Shown: piece after piece, positions 16,642 to 24,666 of the stretch
How positions within the stretch are numbered: the first letter of the stretch is position 1
How the letters are laid out: the number at the start of each line of letters is the position of its first letter
NCBI RefSeq assembly: GCF_900110125.1
Contig: NZ_FOCN01000007.1
Span: 62,001 to 126,000, forward strand
Direction: 5' to 3'
DNA from: Cryobacterium luteum
GTDB taxonomy: Bacteria; Actinomycetota; Actinomycetes; Actinomycetales; Microbacteriaceae
Length of the DNA: 64,000 bases
Notes under the pieces: generated by a model
Told to the model about the DNA's origin: nothing
Database searches by the model: none
What the model saw: the letters and a program-made list of their open reading frames with translations, nothing else
Made by a program: the position numbers and the translations under genes

Positions 16642-18195
16642 CTAGGGGGTGCAGGCCAGGTTGGAGAATCCCTCGCTGGCTCGCGTGACCGAGTTCGAGC
16701 ACGACAGGTCGGTGTTGCTCGACCCCTTGCTGCCCTTTTCGTGGATGAAGAAGGCGTAGCCTCCGGCGTTCACGGCGCCCGAGTTGTCGGTGAACGTGTT
16801 GCGCAGCCCCCAGCCCGCGACACTTCCGTTGACCGCGAAGCCGTGCAGCGGGCTGTTGGCGCCCTGATTGCCGTCGATCGTCCAGTCGTTTCCCTTGACC
16901 TTGACCCATTCCTCCGCGCGCGGCATGGCGTTGGCGCCGTCGATGACGTTGTCACGAATGACGCCGTCCGAGGTGCCCTCCTTGACCTCGATGGGCTGGG
17001 CCCCGGTGCGGCTGATTCGGTTGCCGAGTACGAGGGTGCCGTCGGTGCGGTCAGGACCGCATGTGGTCTGCTCGCACCAGTTGTTCTCCGAGGTGCCGAT
17101 GTAAATTCCCTCACCATATGAGGCGTCGCGGGCTCCGGTGTTGGAGATAGTGTTGCCGACGACCGTGCTGTCGGTGGTGAAGGCGCGCAGGTGGATGCCC
17201 TCGTAGCCGATGTGGTCGACGCGGGTGTCGGCGATCGTCACGTTCGTGCCGCCGATCACGCTGATGCCCTTGAGGCTGTTGGTCACGGTCATGCCGGCGA
17301 TGACCAGATTCGAGGAATTCTTGATCTGGATGCCGTGGTCGTCCTGGATGCTGCCGACATTGATCACCGCGTCGCGCGAACCGCAGACCCAGATCGGATT
17401 GGCGGCGGTTCCGTTGGCGTGCATGTTGATCTGGCCGCGGTAGGTGCCAGGGGCCATCCGAATGACGGTGCCGGGACCGGCGCGGTCGACGGCGGCCATG
17501 AGCTGGTCGGCCGTGCGTACCGTCGTCGTTGCTGCGGGGCAGTCCGCGTAGCGGTGCACGGAGGGCGACGACGCGGGGGCCGGTGCCGGTACTGGTGCCG
17601 GTGCCGGTGCCGGTGCGGTGCCGGTCGCGGCGTTCACGACGAAGGCGTCGATGATGCTGTTGGTGCCGCTTGAATGCGCATCCTTCTTGCCGGTACGACT
17701 GACCTTGATCGTGTGGGTTCCGTCCGAGAGACTCGTGGTGCTGAAGGCGGTCTTCTGGTGCACGGTGGTCGCGGAATAGCCGTTAAGCGTGGCCACGACC
17801 TTGCCGTCGATCGAGACGGTGCTCTTGCCCGAGCTCTTCGTGGTGCGCGTGATCAGGGCGACGCTGGATCCGGTGAAGGTCATCGACGCGCTGCCGGCGC
17901 TGAACTGAAAGCGCACAGACCCGCCGCGGTCGGCGGCACTGCGCGTGCTGCGCCAGGTGCCGGTGTAGTTGATCTTCGGCGACGTGCTGTCGATGACGGT
18001 CCGGGCGGGAGCGGCGGACGCCGCCTCCGTGGTCGGCGTGATCACCGGGGCAAGGATCGCAAGGGTCACGGCCGTGATCGCGGCGACGGCGATCAGGGTA
18101 TGACGGGCGGGTATGCCGTGGTGAGCCGGCGTAGTGCTGGCTGCGGGGCTGCTGGCTTTGGGCTTGTGAACGAGTGGCAGGTGAAAAAATGGCAC
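16642..18195 (-). CDS. Secreted parallel beta-helix protein with one carbohydrate-binding-like domain (paralogue)
   Basis: Paralogue of the protein encoded just downstream, with one rather than two beta-sandwich repeats (517 residues). The GTG at 18195 is preferred because GGAGGA lies about 7 nt upstream; an in-frame start at 18276 lacks one. A basic N-terminus and hydrophobic stretch (about 32-52) form a signal peptide or anchor. The repeat spans about 65-188 (GTWRST to DAFVV). A Pro/Ala linker is encoded by a GGTGCC-type simple repeat near 17580-17625. The beta-helix domain is about 214-517 and keeps long identical runs with the neighbour, such as GTSENNWC and PRAEEWVKVKGNDW. Confidence 0.85.
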   Translation of the reverse strand: MPFFHLPLVHKPKASSPAASTTPAHHGIPARHTLIAVAAITAVTLAILAPVITPTTEAASAAPARTVIDSTSPKINYTGTWRSTRSAADRGGSVRFQFSAGSASMTFTGSSVALITRTTKSSGKSTVSIDGKVVATLNGYSATTVHQKTAFSTTSLSDGTHTIKVSRTGKKDAHSSGTNSIIDAFVVNAATGTAPAPAPAPVPAPAPASSPSVHRYADCPAATTTVRTADQLMAAVDRAGPGTVIRMAPGTYRGQINMHANGTAANPIWVCGSRDAVINVGSIQDDHGIQIKNSSNLVIAGMTVTNSLKGISVIGGTNVTIADTRVDHIGYEGIHLRAFTTDSTVVGNTISNTGARDASYGEGIYIGTSENNWCEQTTCGPDRTDGTLVLGNRISRTGAQPIEVKEGTSDGVIRDNVIDGANAMPRAEEWVKVKGNDWTIDGNQGANSPLHGFAVNGSVAGWGLRNTFTDNSGAVNAGGYAFFIHEKGSKGSSNTDLSCSNSVTRASEGFSNLACTP

Positions 18196-18908
18196 GGTGG
18201 AGTCCTCCGGAGAGTCGGGTCGCGAATGCACAGCGGGTGCGCGGTGCTGCGCGAATGCTGTGCCTGCTCGAACCATCAGGGGCCGGTTCGAATAAGCGGA
18301 TGAAGCTGTCGCACCGGTGCAGGCGGCATATCGCCCGAGGTCGGTTCGTCGACCTCATCGAGCCGGGCAGGTGTCGTGATCCCGCGTGTTCTGCAGCAGC
18401 GTGTCGGTCTGACAGGTGCTTGGGGCGGATGCGGGCCCGGTCGGTGCGTGGTGCGTATTCAGCGTTCGAAGCCCGACAGCGTAGGGACTATTCGGATTGA
18501 ACTATGGCTTCGAGCCTATCGAGCGGCAAAGTCGAATCCGTTTCACTTACCTGTGAAAGTCCCGATAATGGTCAGGTCGGCGAGATGGTTCTCACGGCAG
18601 CTGCGCCCGTGCCACCCGGATGCTGCCCGGTGGTCCCGCGTGCCTTCTCGCCTATCGCCGAGGCCGAGGCCGGGGTGCGGTCGTGGCGTTCCATCCCTGA
18701 TTTCCATTCCCCCCGTTCGGTTGCAATGTTCTGCCGCGCGCCTCATTCCCACGTCGCGCCGCACGTCCCGCGAGAGCGGGTGATGTGTTGCTGCTACCGG
18801 TCTCGCTACCAGAAGAAACTTCTGAAGCTATGTCAGTATATTGTTGATATTCTCTCGCCTTTGAATGCGATTCGCGGTAGAATTCAAGGTGAAGGAGGCA
18901 CCGTCGCC
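18196..18908. other. 713-bp intergenic region with shared upstream motif
   Basis: The region separates the minus-strand beta-helix gene from the plus-strand HNH gene and probably holds both promoters. An inverted repeat TTTCAC/GTGAAA (18541-18546 and 18553-18558) overlaps CCTGTGAAAGTCCC (18550-18563), which is shared with the paralogue's leader. The open frame running through it is rich in Cys and Pro and resembles no protein I know. Confidence 0.45.
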
Positions 18909-20486
18909 ATGACCCTCACCGCCCCGCCCGCCGCAACCGGCCCCGTGCCGGAGAGTTCCCGGGTTGAGGCGGTCGTTCAGGCCGGTGCGTTGCTGGCAGC
19001 GGCGTTTGAGGGTGTGACGTTTGGCTACTTCGATGACGGTGAAGCCATGGCGGTGTTGGTGGCCCTGGAAGGGCTGGGTCGCAAGGTTGATGGGGCCAGA
19101 CTACGGGCCACCACCGACATCGGGGTGCGCGCGGAGACCGACCTGGGGAACGGGTCGCTGGCCTATCGAAACGGATGCCGCAACCGGGTCGAGTTCATCA
19201 CCCAGCTCGCCGGCATCAGCGGCCGTGAAGCCAAACGCCGCCTCAAACTCGGCGAGACCACGGTGGAACGCACCCCGATGGGACTGCCGGTGCCGGCCCG
19301 CTACCCGGTGATCGCCGACGGGCTCTCGTCCGGCGAGCTGGGGGTGGAGGCGGCCGAGATCATCGCCACGACGCTCACCGCGCTGCACGGCACGGTCATG
19401 CAGAACGAACTCGACCAGGTGGAACGCGCCCTGGTCGCCTCCGCGACCGGTGCGATCACGCCCGAGACCGCGGGGCTGCCGGGAGCGGGCATCCGCTTCG
19501 CGCCCGACCTGCTGCGGGCGCAAGCCCTGGAATGGCAGGGCCGGCTCGACCCCGACGGCACCGCCCCGAACGAGGAGGGGGTGGAGGCGAAAAGCAGGCT
19601 CACCTTCGGGCTGCTGCGCAACGGCCTCTACCCGCTGCGGGCCGACGTCACCCCGGAGCTACGCGGCATCATGGACACCCTCTTCGACACCCACCTATCG
19701 GCCCGGTCACGCACCCCGATCTTCGTGCCGACCGACTCGCTCGACTCGGTCGACGGGAACGGCGTGGGTGGTGGCTGCGGCGTGGGTGGCGGTGAGACCT
19801 TGCTGGACGGCCTCGATCCGGCAGACGGCGGCACCGACCGGTTCAGCGCCGACCCGTTCATCGGCGACCCCCGCTACGACGGCGACCGGCGCACCGCCGG
19901 CGAGAAACGCGCCGACATCCTCCGCGCCGTATTCGAAGCCGCCGCCCGGGACCCGAAAACCCCGACGATGGGCGGAGCCGCCCCCACGGTGATGATCCAC
20001 ATCAACGCCACCGACCTCGACAACGACCGCGGCGTCGGCTGGATCGACGGCATCGAAGCCCCGGTCTCGATGCGCCGGGTGAAAGAGACCATCTGCGCCG
20101 GCGGCTCCCAACACGCCATCTTCGGCCCCAACGGCGACGTGCTCTACCTCACCGACAAAATCCGCTGCTTCACCGCCAAACAACGCGCCGCCATCGCCGC
20201 CCGCGACGGAGGCTGCATCATCCCCGGCTGCACCATCCCCGCCCGCTGGACCGAAGTACACCACGTGGTACCTTACGGAAAGGGCGGGCCAACCCGCATC
20301 GACAATGGAACACTTCTCTGTTGGTTTCATCACCACACCATAGAAACCAGTGGTTGGGACATTCGAATGATCGCCGGGCGACCCCAAGTGCGCGGCCCAC
20401 TGCTCTGGGACCCCACCCAAACCTGGCGACCCGCCCACACCCACCGCGCCAACACCCCCAGCCCCGAAACACCCTGGCGCACCTAA
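18909..20486 (+). CDS. DUF222 and HNH endonuclease domain protein (13E12 type)
   Basis: Member of the actinobacterial DUF222-HNH family, which often occurs in many copies per genome; function is not settled, but a nuclease role is presumed. The ATG at 18909 follows AGGAGG (18893-18898), giving 525 residues. DUF222 covers about 30-330. The HNH domain is near 420-490, with Cys pairs in GGCIIPGCTIP, then EVHHVVPYGKGGPTRIDNGTLLCWFHHH. The gene sits alone between polysaccharide modules, with a long leader, so it may be a later insertion. No transposase or terminal repeats are visible. Confidence 0.88.
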   Translation: MTLTAPPAATGPVPESSRVEAVVQAGALLAAAFEGVTFGYFDDGEAMAVLVALEGLGRKVDGARLRATTDIGVRAETDLGNGSLAYRNGCRNRVEFITQLAGISGREAKRRLKLGETTVERTPMGLPVPARYPVIADGLSSGELGVEAAEIIATTLTALHGTVMQNELDQVERALVASATGAITPETAGLPGAGIRFAPDLLRAQALEWQGRLDPDGTAPNEEGVEAKSRLTFGLLRNGLYPLRADVTPELRGIMDTLFDTHLSARSRTPIFVPTDSLDSVDGNGVGGGCGVGGGETLLDGLDPADGGTDRFSADPFIGDPRYDGDRRTAGEKRADILRAVFEAAARDPKTPTMGGAAPTVMIHINATDLDNDRGVGWIDGIEAPVSMRRVKETICAGGSQHAIFGPNGDVLYLTDKIRCFTAKQRAAIAARDGGCIIPGCTIPARWTEVHHVVPYGKGGPTRIDNGTLLCWFHHHTIETSGWDIRMIAGRPQVRGPLLWDPTQTWRPAHTHRANTPSPETPWRT

Positions 20487-20589
20487 CCCTGCGCTCGCAC
20501 CAATACAAACGGCGTCAAGCAGGTCGTTCGGGCGGGAAGCCGTACAGTTGCTAAATGGTTGCCGGGTTGGCAAGTGTATAGTTGCCGGT

Positions 20590-21048
20590 ATGGAAACTCC
20601 AGATGTCACCGCCGCTGAAGCCCGTCGAGCGCTCGATCAGCTTGGCGCCGATCGTGGCCGAGTGGCCGCACGTGTGACGGCACCGTGGTGGTACCAGCTG
20701 ATTGAAGGACTGCTTCTTGCTGCGTTCGTGATGTGCTTCGCCCTCGACGATCCGACCTTCTACCTTGGTGCCAATGCTGTCGGTTTCACCTACATTGCGC
20801 TCGGCCTCTTACGTCGCGTCTTCACGCGCACGACGGCAGAGCCGTGGTCCGACGCCCGCACGTGGCGTGGTGGGCTGGTGCAGTTCGCAATTATTGTGCC
20901 CGTCCTGGCGGCTGGTATTCTCGCCCATCGGCAGTTCGACCTTCTGTGGGTCCTGGTTGTGACCGCTGCCGTCGTTCTCGTCCTCAAGCTCGTGTTGGGT
21001 GCCAGGATGGAGCGGGCCTTCGCACGGTCGGTCGCCCAGGGTGCCTGA
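20590..21048 (+). CDS. Small integral membrane protein beside a winged-helix regulator
   Basis: Unrecognised 152-residue membrane protein with a cytoplasmic N-terminus (TAEEARRAL-like helix) and about four hydrophobic segments. The first is LIEGLLLAAFVMCFAL and the last VLVVTAAVVLVLKLVL. ATG at 20590 is chosen. No clear ribosome-binding site precedes it, but a TATAGT box at 20577-20582 lies 7 nt upstream, which would suit a leaderless mRNA. It overlaps the regulator by 8 bp. Small membrane protein/regulator pairs like this are common in actinobacteria. Confidence 0.72.
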   Translation: METPDVTAAEARRALDQLGADRGRVAARVTAPWWYQLIEGLLLAAFVMCFALDDPTFYLGANAVGFTYIALGLLRRVFTRTTAEPWSDARTWRGGLVQFAIIVPVLAAGILAHRQFDLLWVLVVTAAVVLVLKLVLGARMERAFARSVAQGA

Positions 21049-21355
21049 CCCGCAATCAGCCGTCCGGTTCAACGAGATCGTCCACGGCGCCGTGCGGCTG
21101 CGGGTGTGTGCCATGCTGCAGCAGCTTGGAACGACCGAGTTCCGGCTGCTGCGCAATAGCCTCGAGGTGAGCGACCCGACCCTCAGTAAGCACCTGAGAA
21201 TTCTCGAAGCGGCCGGCTATGTCGATATTCTCAAGGGAATCGTTGCCAGTCGCCCGCGCACCCGGGTGCAGCTCACCGATGCTGGTCGTGAGGCCTTCAC
21301 GGGCCACGTCGCGTTCCTCCGTACCATCGTGGGCGCAGACGACGCCGAGCCGTGA
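21041..21355 (+). CDS. Winged-helix transcriptional regulator (ArsR/MarR-like)
   Basis: DNA-binding regulator of 104 residues starting with a GTG that overlaps the upstream stop by 8 bp. The winged helix-turn-helix is visible in LRVCAMLQQLGTTEFRLLRNSLEVSDPTLSKHLRILEAAGYV followed by the wing SRPRTRVQLTDAGREAF. It contains no metal-binding cysteine pair. It probably controls its own operon with the membrane protein; the signal is unknown. Confidence 0.8.
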   Translation: MPDPQSAVRFNEIVHGAVRLRVCAMLQQLGTTEFRLLRNSLEVSDPTLSKHLRILEAAGYVDILKGIVASRPRTRVQLTDAGREAFTGHVAFLRTIVGADDAEP

Positions 21356-21389
21356 GTGTTCCGACTCGGCCAGCGGACGCCAACCCGGC

Positions 21390-22406
21390 CTAGGCAGCTC
21401 CCTGCTCAGCAGCCAGGCGCAGCAGGCGACGGTGCAGGGGCACGCTCAGCTTGGCCGTCCCGGCGAGCGCCAGGCGCTTCCAGTCCCGGCGGGCGGCGGC
21501 GAGCAGCACGAGGCGCCAGGTTAGGCGAGAGCGCAGCTCAGCGACGATCTCGGCGCGTTCCTCGGCGTCATAGGGACCGGTCAGGGCATCTTTCAGTCCC
21601 GACAGCAGCACATAGCGCAGCCGAAAGTAGCCGTAGGAATTCGAACCGATGATGCGGGTATCGAGCGTGATCGCCGCCGTCGTGACGGCCTGCTCGACCA
21701 GCAGCAGCGACTCCGCCCGGCGCGACCCCGAGCGGATGATCGACCCGCCCCGCACGACATAGGAGTACAGCACATCGTCGATGAAAGCCACCCGATCGGC
21801 CGCGGCGAGCAGCTGGGCGACCATGGCCAGGTCGGAGTGCACCCGGGCCGGTGTGAACTCGATCTCGCCGGCAAGGGAACGCCGGAACAGCTTGTTCCAC
21901 AGATGTCCGGTGAGTTCGCCGTCGAGCAGCAGGTTGAAGGCTGCGGCCCCGCTGATCGGAACGCTCAGACGAGGTGCCGCGAGCGGGCGCCGCTGGCCGG
22001 GGTAGACATACTCTGCTCCGCAGACCACCACGTCGGCGTGAGTGGACCGCGCCGCCGCCACGAGCTTCTCGAGTGCCGACAGAGCCCAATCGTCGTCACA
22101 GTCGACGAACCAGAGAAACTCCCCTCGACTCTCCGCTACCGCGCGGGCCCTGGCACGAGCGACCCCGCCGTTCTGCTCCAGTCGAAAGTAGCGAACGGAT
22201 GCGTGTGCTGCGGCCGCCCGCGCACCGATCGTGGCCGTCGCATCCGTTGACCCGTCGTCGACCACGACGATCTCGACGGCCCCCACCGATGTGGCCAGGG
22301 TCTGCTGCAGCAGCCGATCGATCGCGCCGGCCAGAAATTCGGCGGCGTTGTAGGCCGGCACGATGACGGTCACCATCGGCCGCCCCGCCGCGTGCGCCCC
22401 GGTCAC
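21390..22406 (-). CDS. Glycosyltransferase family 2 protein
   Basis: Inverting GT-A glycosyltransferase of 338 residues, last gene of the tightly coupled minus-strand polysaccharide operon. The GTG at 22406 overlaps the preceding stop (GTGA). The nucleotide-sugar site shows VTVIVPAYNAAEFL (12-25), VVVDDGSTD (47-55) and the DxD metal site in WFVDCDDDW (99-107). A C-terminal amphipathic Arg-rich region may lie on the membrane. The sugar donor cannot be told. Confidence 0.9.
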   Translation of the reverse strand: MTGAHAAGRPMVTVIVPAYNAAEFLAGAIDRLLQQTLATSVGAVEIVVVDDGSTDATATIGARAAAAHASVRYFRLEQNGGVARARARAVAESRGEFLWFVDCDDDWALSALEKLVAAARSTHADVVVCGAEYVYPGQRRPLAAPRLSVPISGAAAFNLLLDGELTGHLWNKLFRRSLAGEIEFTPARVHSDLAMVAQLLAAADRVAFIDDVLYSYVVRGGSIIRSGSRRAESLLLVEQAVTTAAITLDTRIIGSNSYGYFRLRYVLLSGLKDALTGPYDAEERAEIVAELRSRLTWRLVLLAAARRDWKRLALAGTAKLSVPLHRRLLRLAAEQGAA

Positions 22407-23452
22407 GCGGTGAGCTTTCGAATGCAGCCGGTCAACTCGCGCAGGGCGGCGCGCGCCTCGACGACGTGGCGCAGAATCGGCTCTCTGCGGCTGATGACGT
22501 CGCGAGCCCGACGCTCGAGTCCCGCCGGGTCTGGCAGTGTCCAACCGATCGTGGCGCCCTTGATGCCGACCGCGTCGAGGGTGCGCGCTGCCTTCGACGG
22601 GCCGCCGTCAGCGATCACGAGCGGCAGCGCGCCCTCGGTCAGCCCGATCACGGCGGCGTGCAGCCGGTCGGTCACCACGAGCAGCGACCGTTGGTAGACC
22701 TCCCGCAGTCGAAGCTCCTGCTCGGCATGGTCCGGACCACCCCAGACCAACGCGGTACCGCCGAGCGACGCGGCGAGTTCTTCGGCGAGTGGGCCGTCCC
22801 GTTCGATCTGCGCCACGGCCACGATCTCGAGTTCGAGGGTGTCGGCCAGGTTCCGCAGGGCGCTCAGCCAGGCTGCGTCTGGACGTCGCCCGTTGTAACG
22901 CACCGAGACGGCGAGAAGCGGGCGGTCAGGCGTCGACGCGAGCAGGTCGACATCCGCTGCCCCGGTGGCGAAAGCCCAGTCCGGTGCGACGCGACCGAGC
23001 CCCATTGCTGCGCGGCTGTACGCGTCGCGCCAGGCCACGAGGTCGCACAGGCGCAGCGTCGCCGCCACCGGAATGCGCCAACCGGTCTTCTGCCGCACCC
23101 CGAACCCGGCGTGCACGGCGTGCCCGCCGCGCAGCCGGTTGAGTGCGAGGTGCGGAGCCAGACGCAGATAACGCAGAGCGTAGGCGCGCTGCAGCTCCAT
23201 TTCCCCGGCGTTGAAGGCATAAACGGATGCCTCCCGCAGCGTCGACCGCGAAATCTCGCGTCGCCACTCGGCGCTCGTGCGGTAGACCCGATCTGTGTCG
23301 TGCAGGCCGAGCCCGCTCAGATAGGCATCCGACCGGGCGCCGACGAACACCTGCAGTTCGCCGGCGTCCCGCAAGGCGTTCAGAAAGGCCCGCCGTAGTA
23401 CCGTGTCGCCGACATTGTCGATCTGGCCCATGGCCGAGGCGAAGATTCTCAT
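22403..23452 (-). CDS. Polysaccharide pyruvyltransferase family protein (copy 2)
   Basis: 349-residue protein of the same family as 11908-13011. Shared landmarks are MGQIDNVGDTVLRRAFLNAL at the N-terminus, YAFNAGEMELQ, SVRYNGRRPDAAWL and DRLHAAVIGLTEGALPLVI with GGPSKAARTL near the C-terminus. The ATG at 23452 overlaps the upstream stop (ATGA), and its stop overlaps the GT2 start. It may add a pyruvate ketal, or may be a family member with another role. Confidence 0.8.
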   Translation of the reverse strand: MRIFASAMGQIDNVGDTVLRRAFLNALRDAGELQVFVGARSDAYLSGLGLHDTDRVYRTSAEWRREISRSTLREASVYAFNAGEMELQRAYALRYLRLAPHLALNRLRGGHAVHAGFGVRQKTGWRIPVAATLRLCDLVAWRDAYSRAAMGLGRVAPDWAFATGAADVDLLASTPDRPLLAVSVRYNGRRPDAAWLSALRNLADTLELEIVAVAQIERDGPLAEELAASLGGTALVWGGPDHAEQELRLREVYQRSLLVVTDRLHAAVIGLTEGALPLVIADGGPSKAARTLDAVGIKGATIGWTLPDPAGLERRARDVISRREPILRHVVEARAALRELTGCIRKLTA

Positions 23453-24666
23453 GCGCGCTCCACAACCCGCAGCAGCACCCGTTCCAGGTCTCCGCCGCTC
23501 GCTTCCTCGGAGAAGCGCGCCAGCCACGGTTCGATGTTGTCCAGCGGCAGCTCGGCGGCCCGCAGAATGGCATCGGCGAGGTCAACCGGGTGCGCGGACA
23601 GCGCGAGCTCGCCCGTGATGCCGGGCACAATCGCATCCGCTACGCCGAGCGCCCCCGAGACGGCGACCGAGGGATACCCGGCCGCGGCCGCCTCGACCAG
23701 CACGTTGCCGAAGCCCTCCCGACTCGACGTCAGCAGGGCCACGGCATTATCGCCGAAATGGTCGAACCAGTTCTCGACCCAGCCGCGGTGGTGGAAGACC
23801 ACGTTTTCCTGCCTGGCCGCTGCCTGCACGTCCTCCAGCAGCGGACCGCCGCCGAACGAGACGACCTCAACGGGCACGCCGCGGCGGGCCAGCTCGGCGG
23901 CCGCCGCGATCGCGAGCAGCGGACGCTTCTGTGCCACCAGACGACAGGCCAACACAATCTGAATGCCCCGGGCCGATCCGGGCCGGCGTTCCGATCGCGC
24001 CACAATCGTGTCGACGCCGCCTGCCTCATCACCACCGACCTGCGCGTGAGCTGTGGTCGTGCCCGGCCCGCGGGGCGTTCCTCGCAGTTTCGCCGTTGCC
24101 GGGTTGGCGACGACCGTGATGCGATCGCCGCGCACCCCGAAAGCGGCGACCATTTCGGCGGCGACCGGATGCGAGATGGCGATCACGTGATCCGCCCACC
24201 GATACAGGCGCTTGGCGAACCAGATTTTCACCCGGTGGGCCAGATCCGATCCGGGCAGTCCGAGCGACACCAGGTTGCGCTCGCTGACGAGCACGCGGGG
24301 GCGCAGACGCGCCGGCATCAGTCGAGCCGCGGTCAGCAGTACCAGGTTCGGATGCGCCTGCAGGGAGATCGCCACGTCGGGCTGCCAGTCGAGGAGGCGG
24401 CGACGCAGGGCGGCGGCCTTCTTCAGGTGCCCGCGCTGGCCGGCGAGGGAGAAGGCCTCCACCCCGTCGGGCAGGTACCCCGGCTTCACCTCCGCGGCGG
24501 TGAGCACGACGCCCACCGCGTAGTCCTGATCGGCGAGCCAGCCCATCCAGGTGCGGGCGACGAATTCTGCCCCGCCACCGTGCAGCGAGGGAATCACGAA
24601 CAGGATGCGCCGGAGTGCAGGATGCCCGCGCGCGTAGTCGGGCGGGGTGTGTGAAGAGGATGTCAT
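23449..24666 (-). CDS. Glycosyltransferase family 4 protein
   Basis: GT-B retaining glycosyltransferase of 405 residues, ATG at 24666 overlapping the upstream stop (ATGA). The glycine-rich opening ILFVIPSLHGGGAEFV, VLVSERN, the donor-site region ACRLVAQKRPLL and SREGFGNVLVEAAAAG are typical of GT4 enzymes of exopolysaccharide clusters. A poorly conserved insertion of about 30 residues (around 225-255) separates the two domains. Confidence 0.9.
   Translation of the reverse strand: MTSSSHTPPDYARGHPALRRILFVIPSLHGGGAEFVARTWMGWLADQDYAVGVVLTAAEVKPGYLPDGVEAFSLAGQRGHLKKAAALRRRLLDWQPDVAISLQAHPNLVLLTAARLMPARLRPRVLVSERNLVSLGLPGSDLAHRVKIWFAKRLYRWADHVIAISHPVAAEMVAAFGVRGDRITVVANPATAKLRGTPRGPGTTTAHAQVGGDEAGGVDTIVARSERRPGSARGIQIVLACRLVAQKRPLLAIAAAAELARRGVPVEVVSFGGGPLLEDVQAAARQENVVFHHRGWVENWFDHFGDNAVALLTSSREGFGNVLVEAAAAGYPSVAVSGALGVADAIVPGITGELALSAHPVDLADAILRAAELPLDNIEPWLARFSEEASGGDLERVLLRVVERA

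Noticed and set aside
18504-18908. Upstream extension of the HNH frame
   Set aside because: The extra ~135 residues resemble nothing and precede an ideal ribosome-binding site and ATG at 18909.
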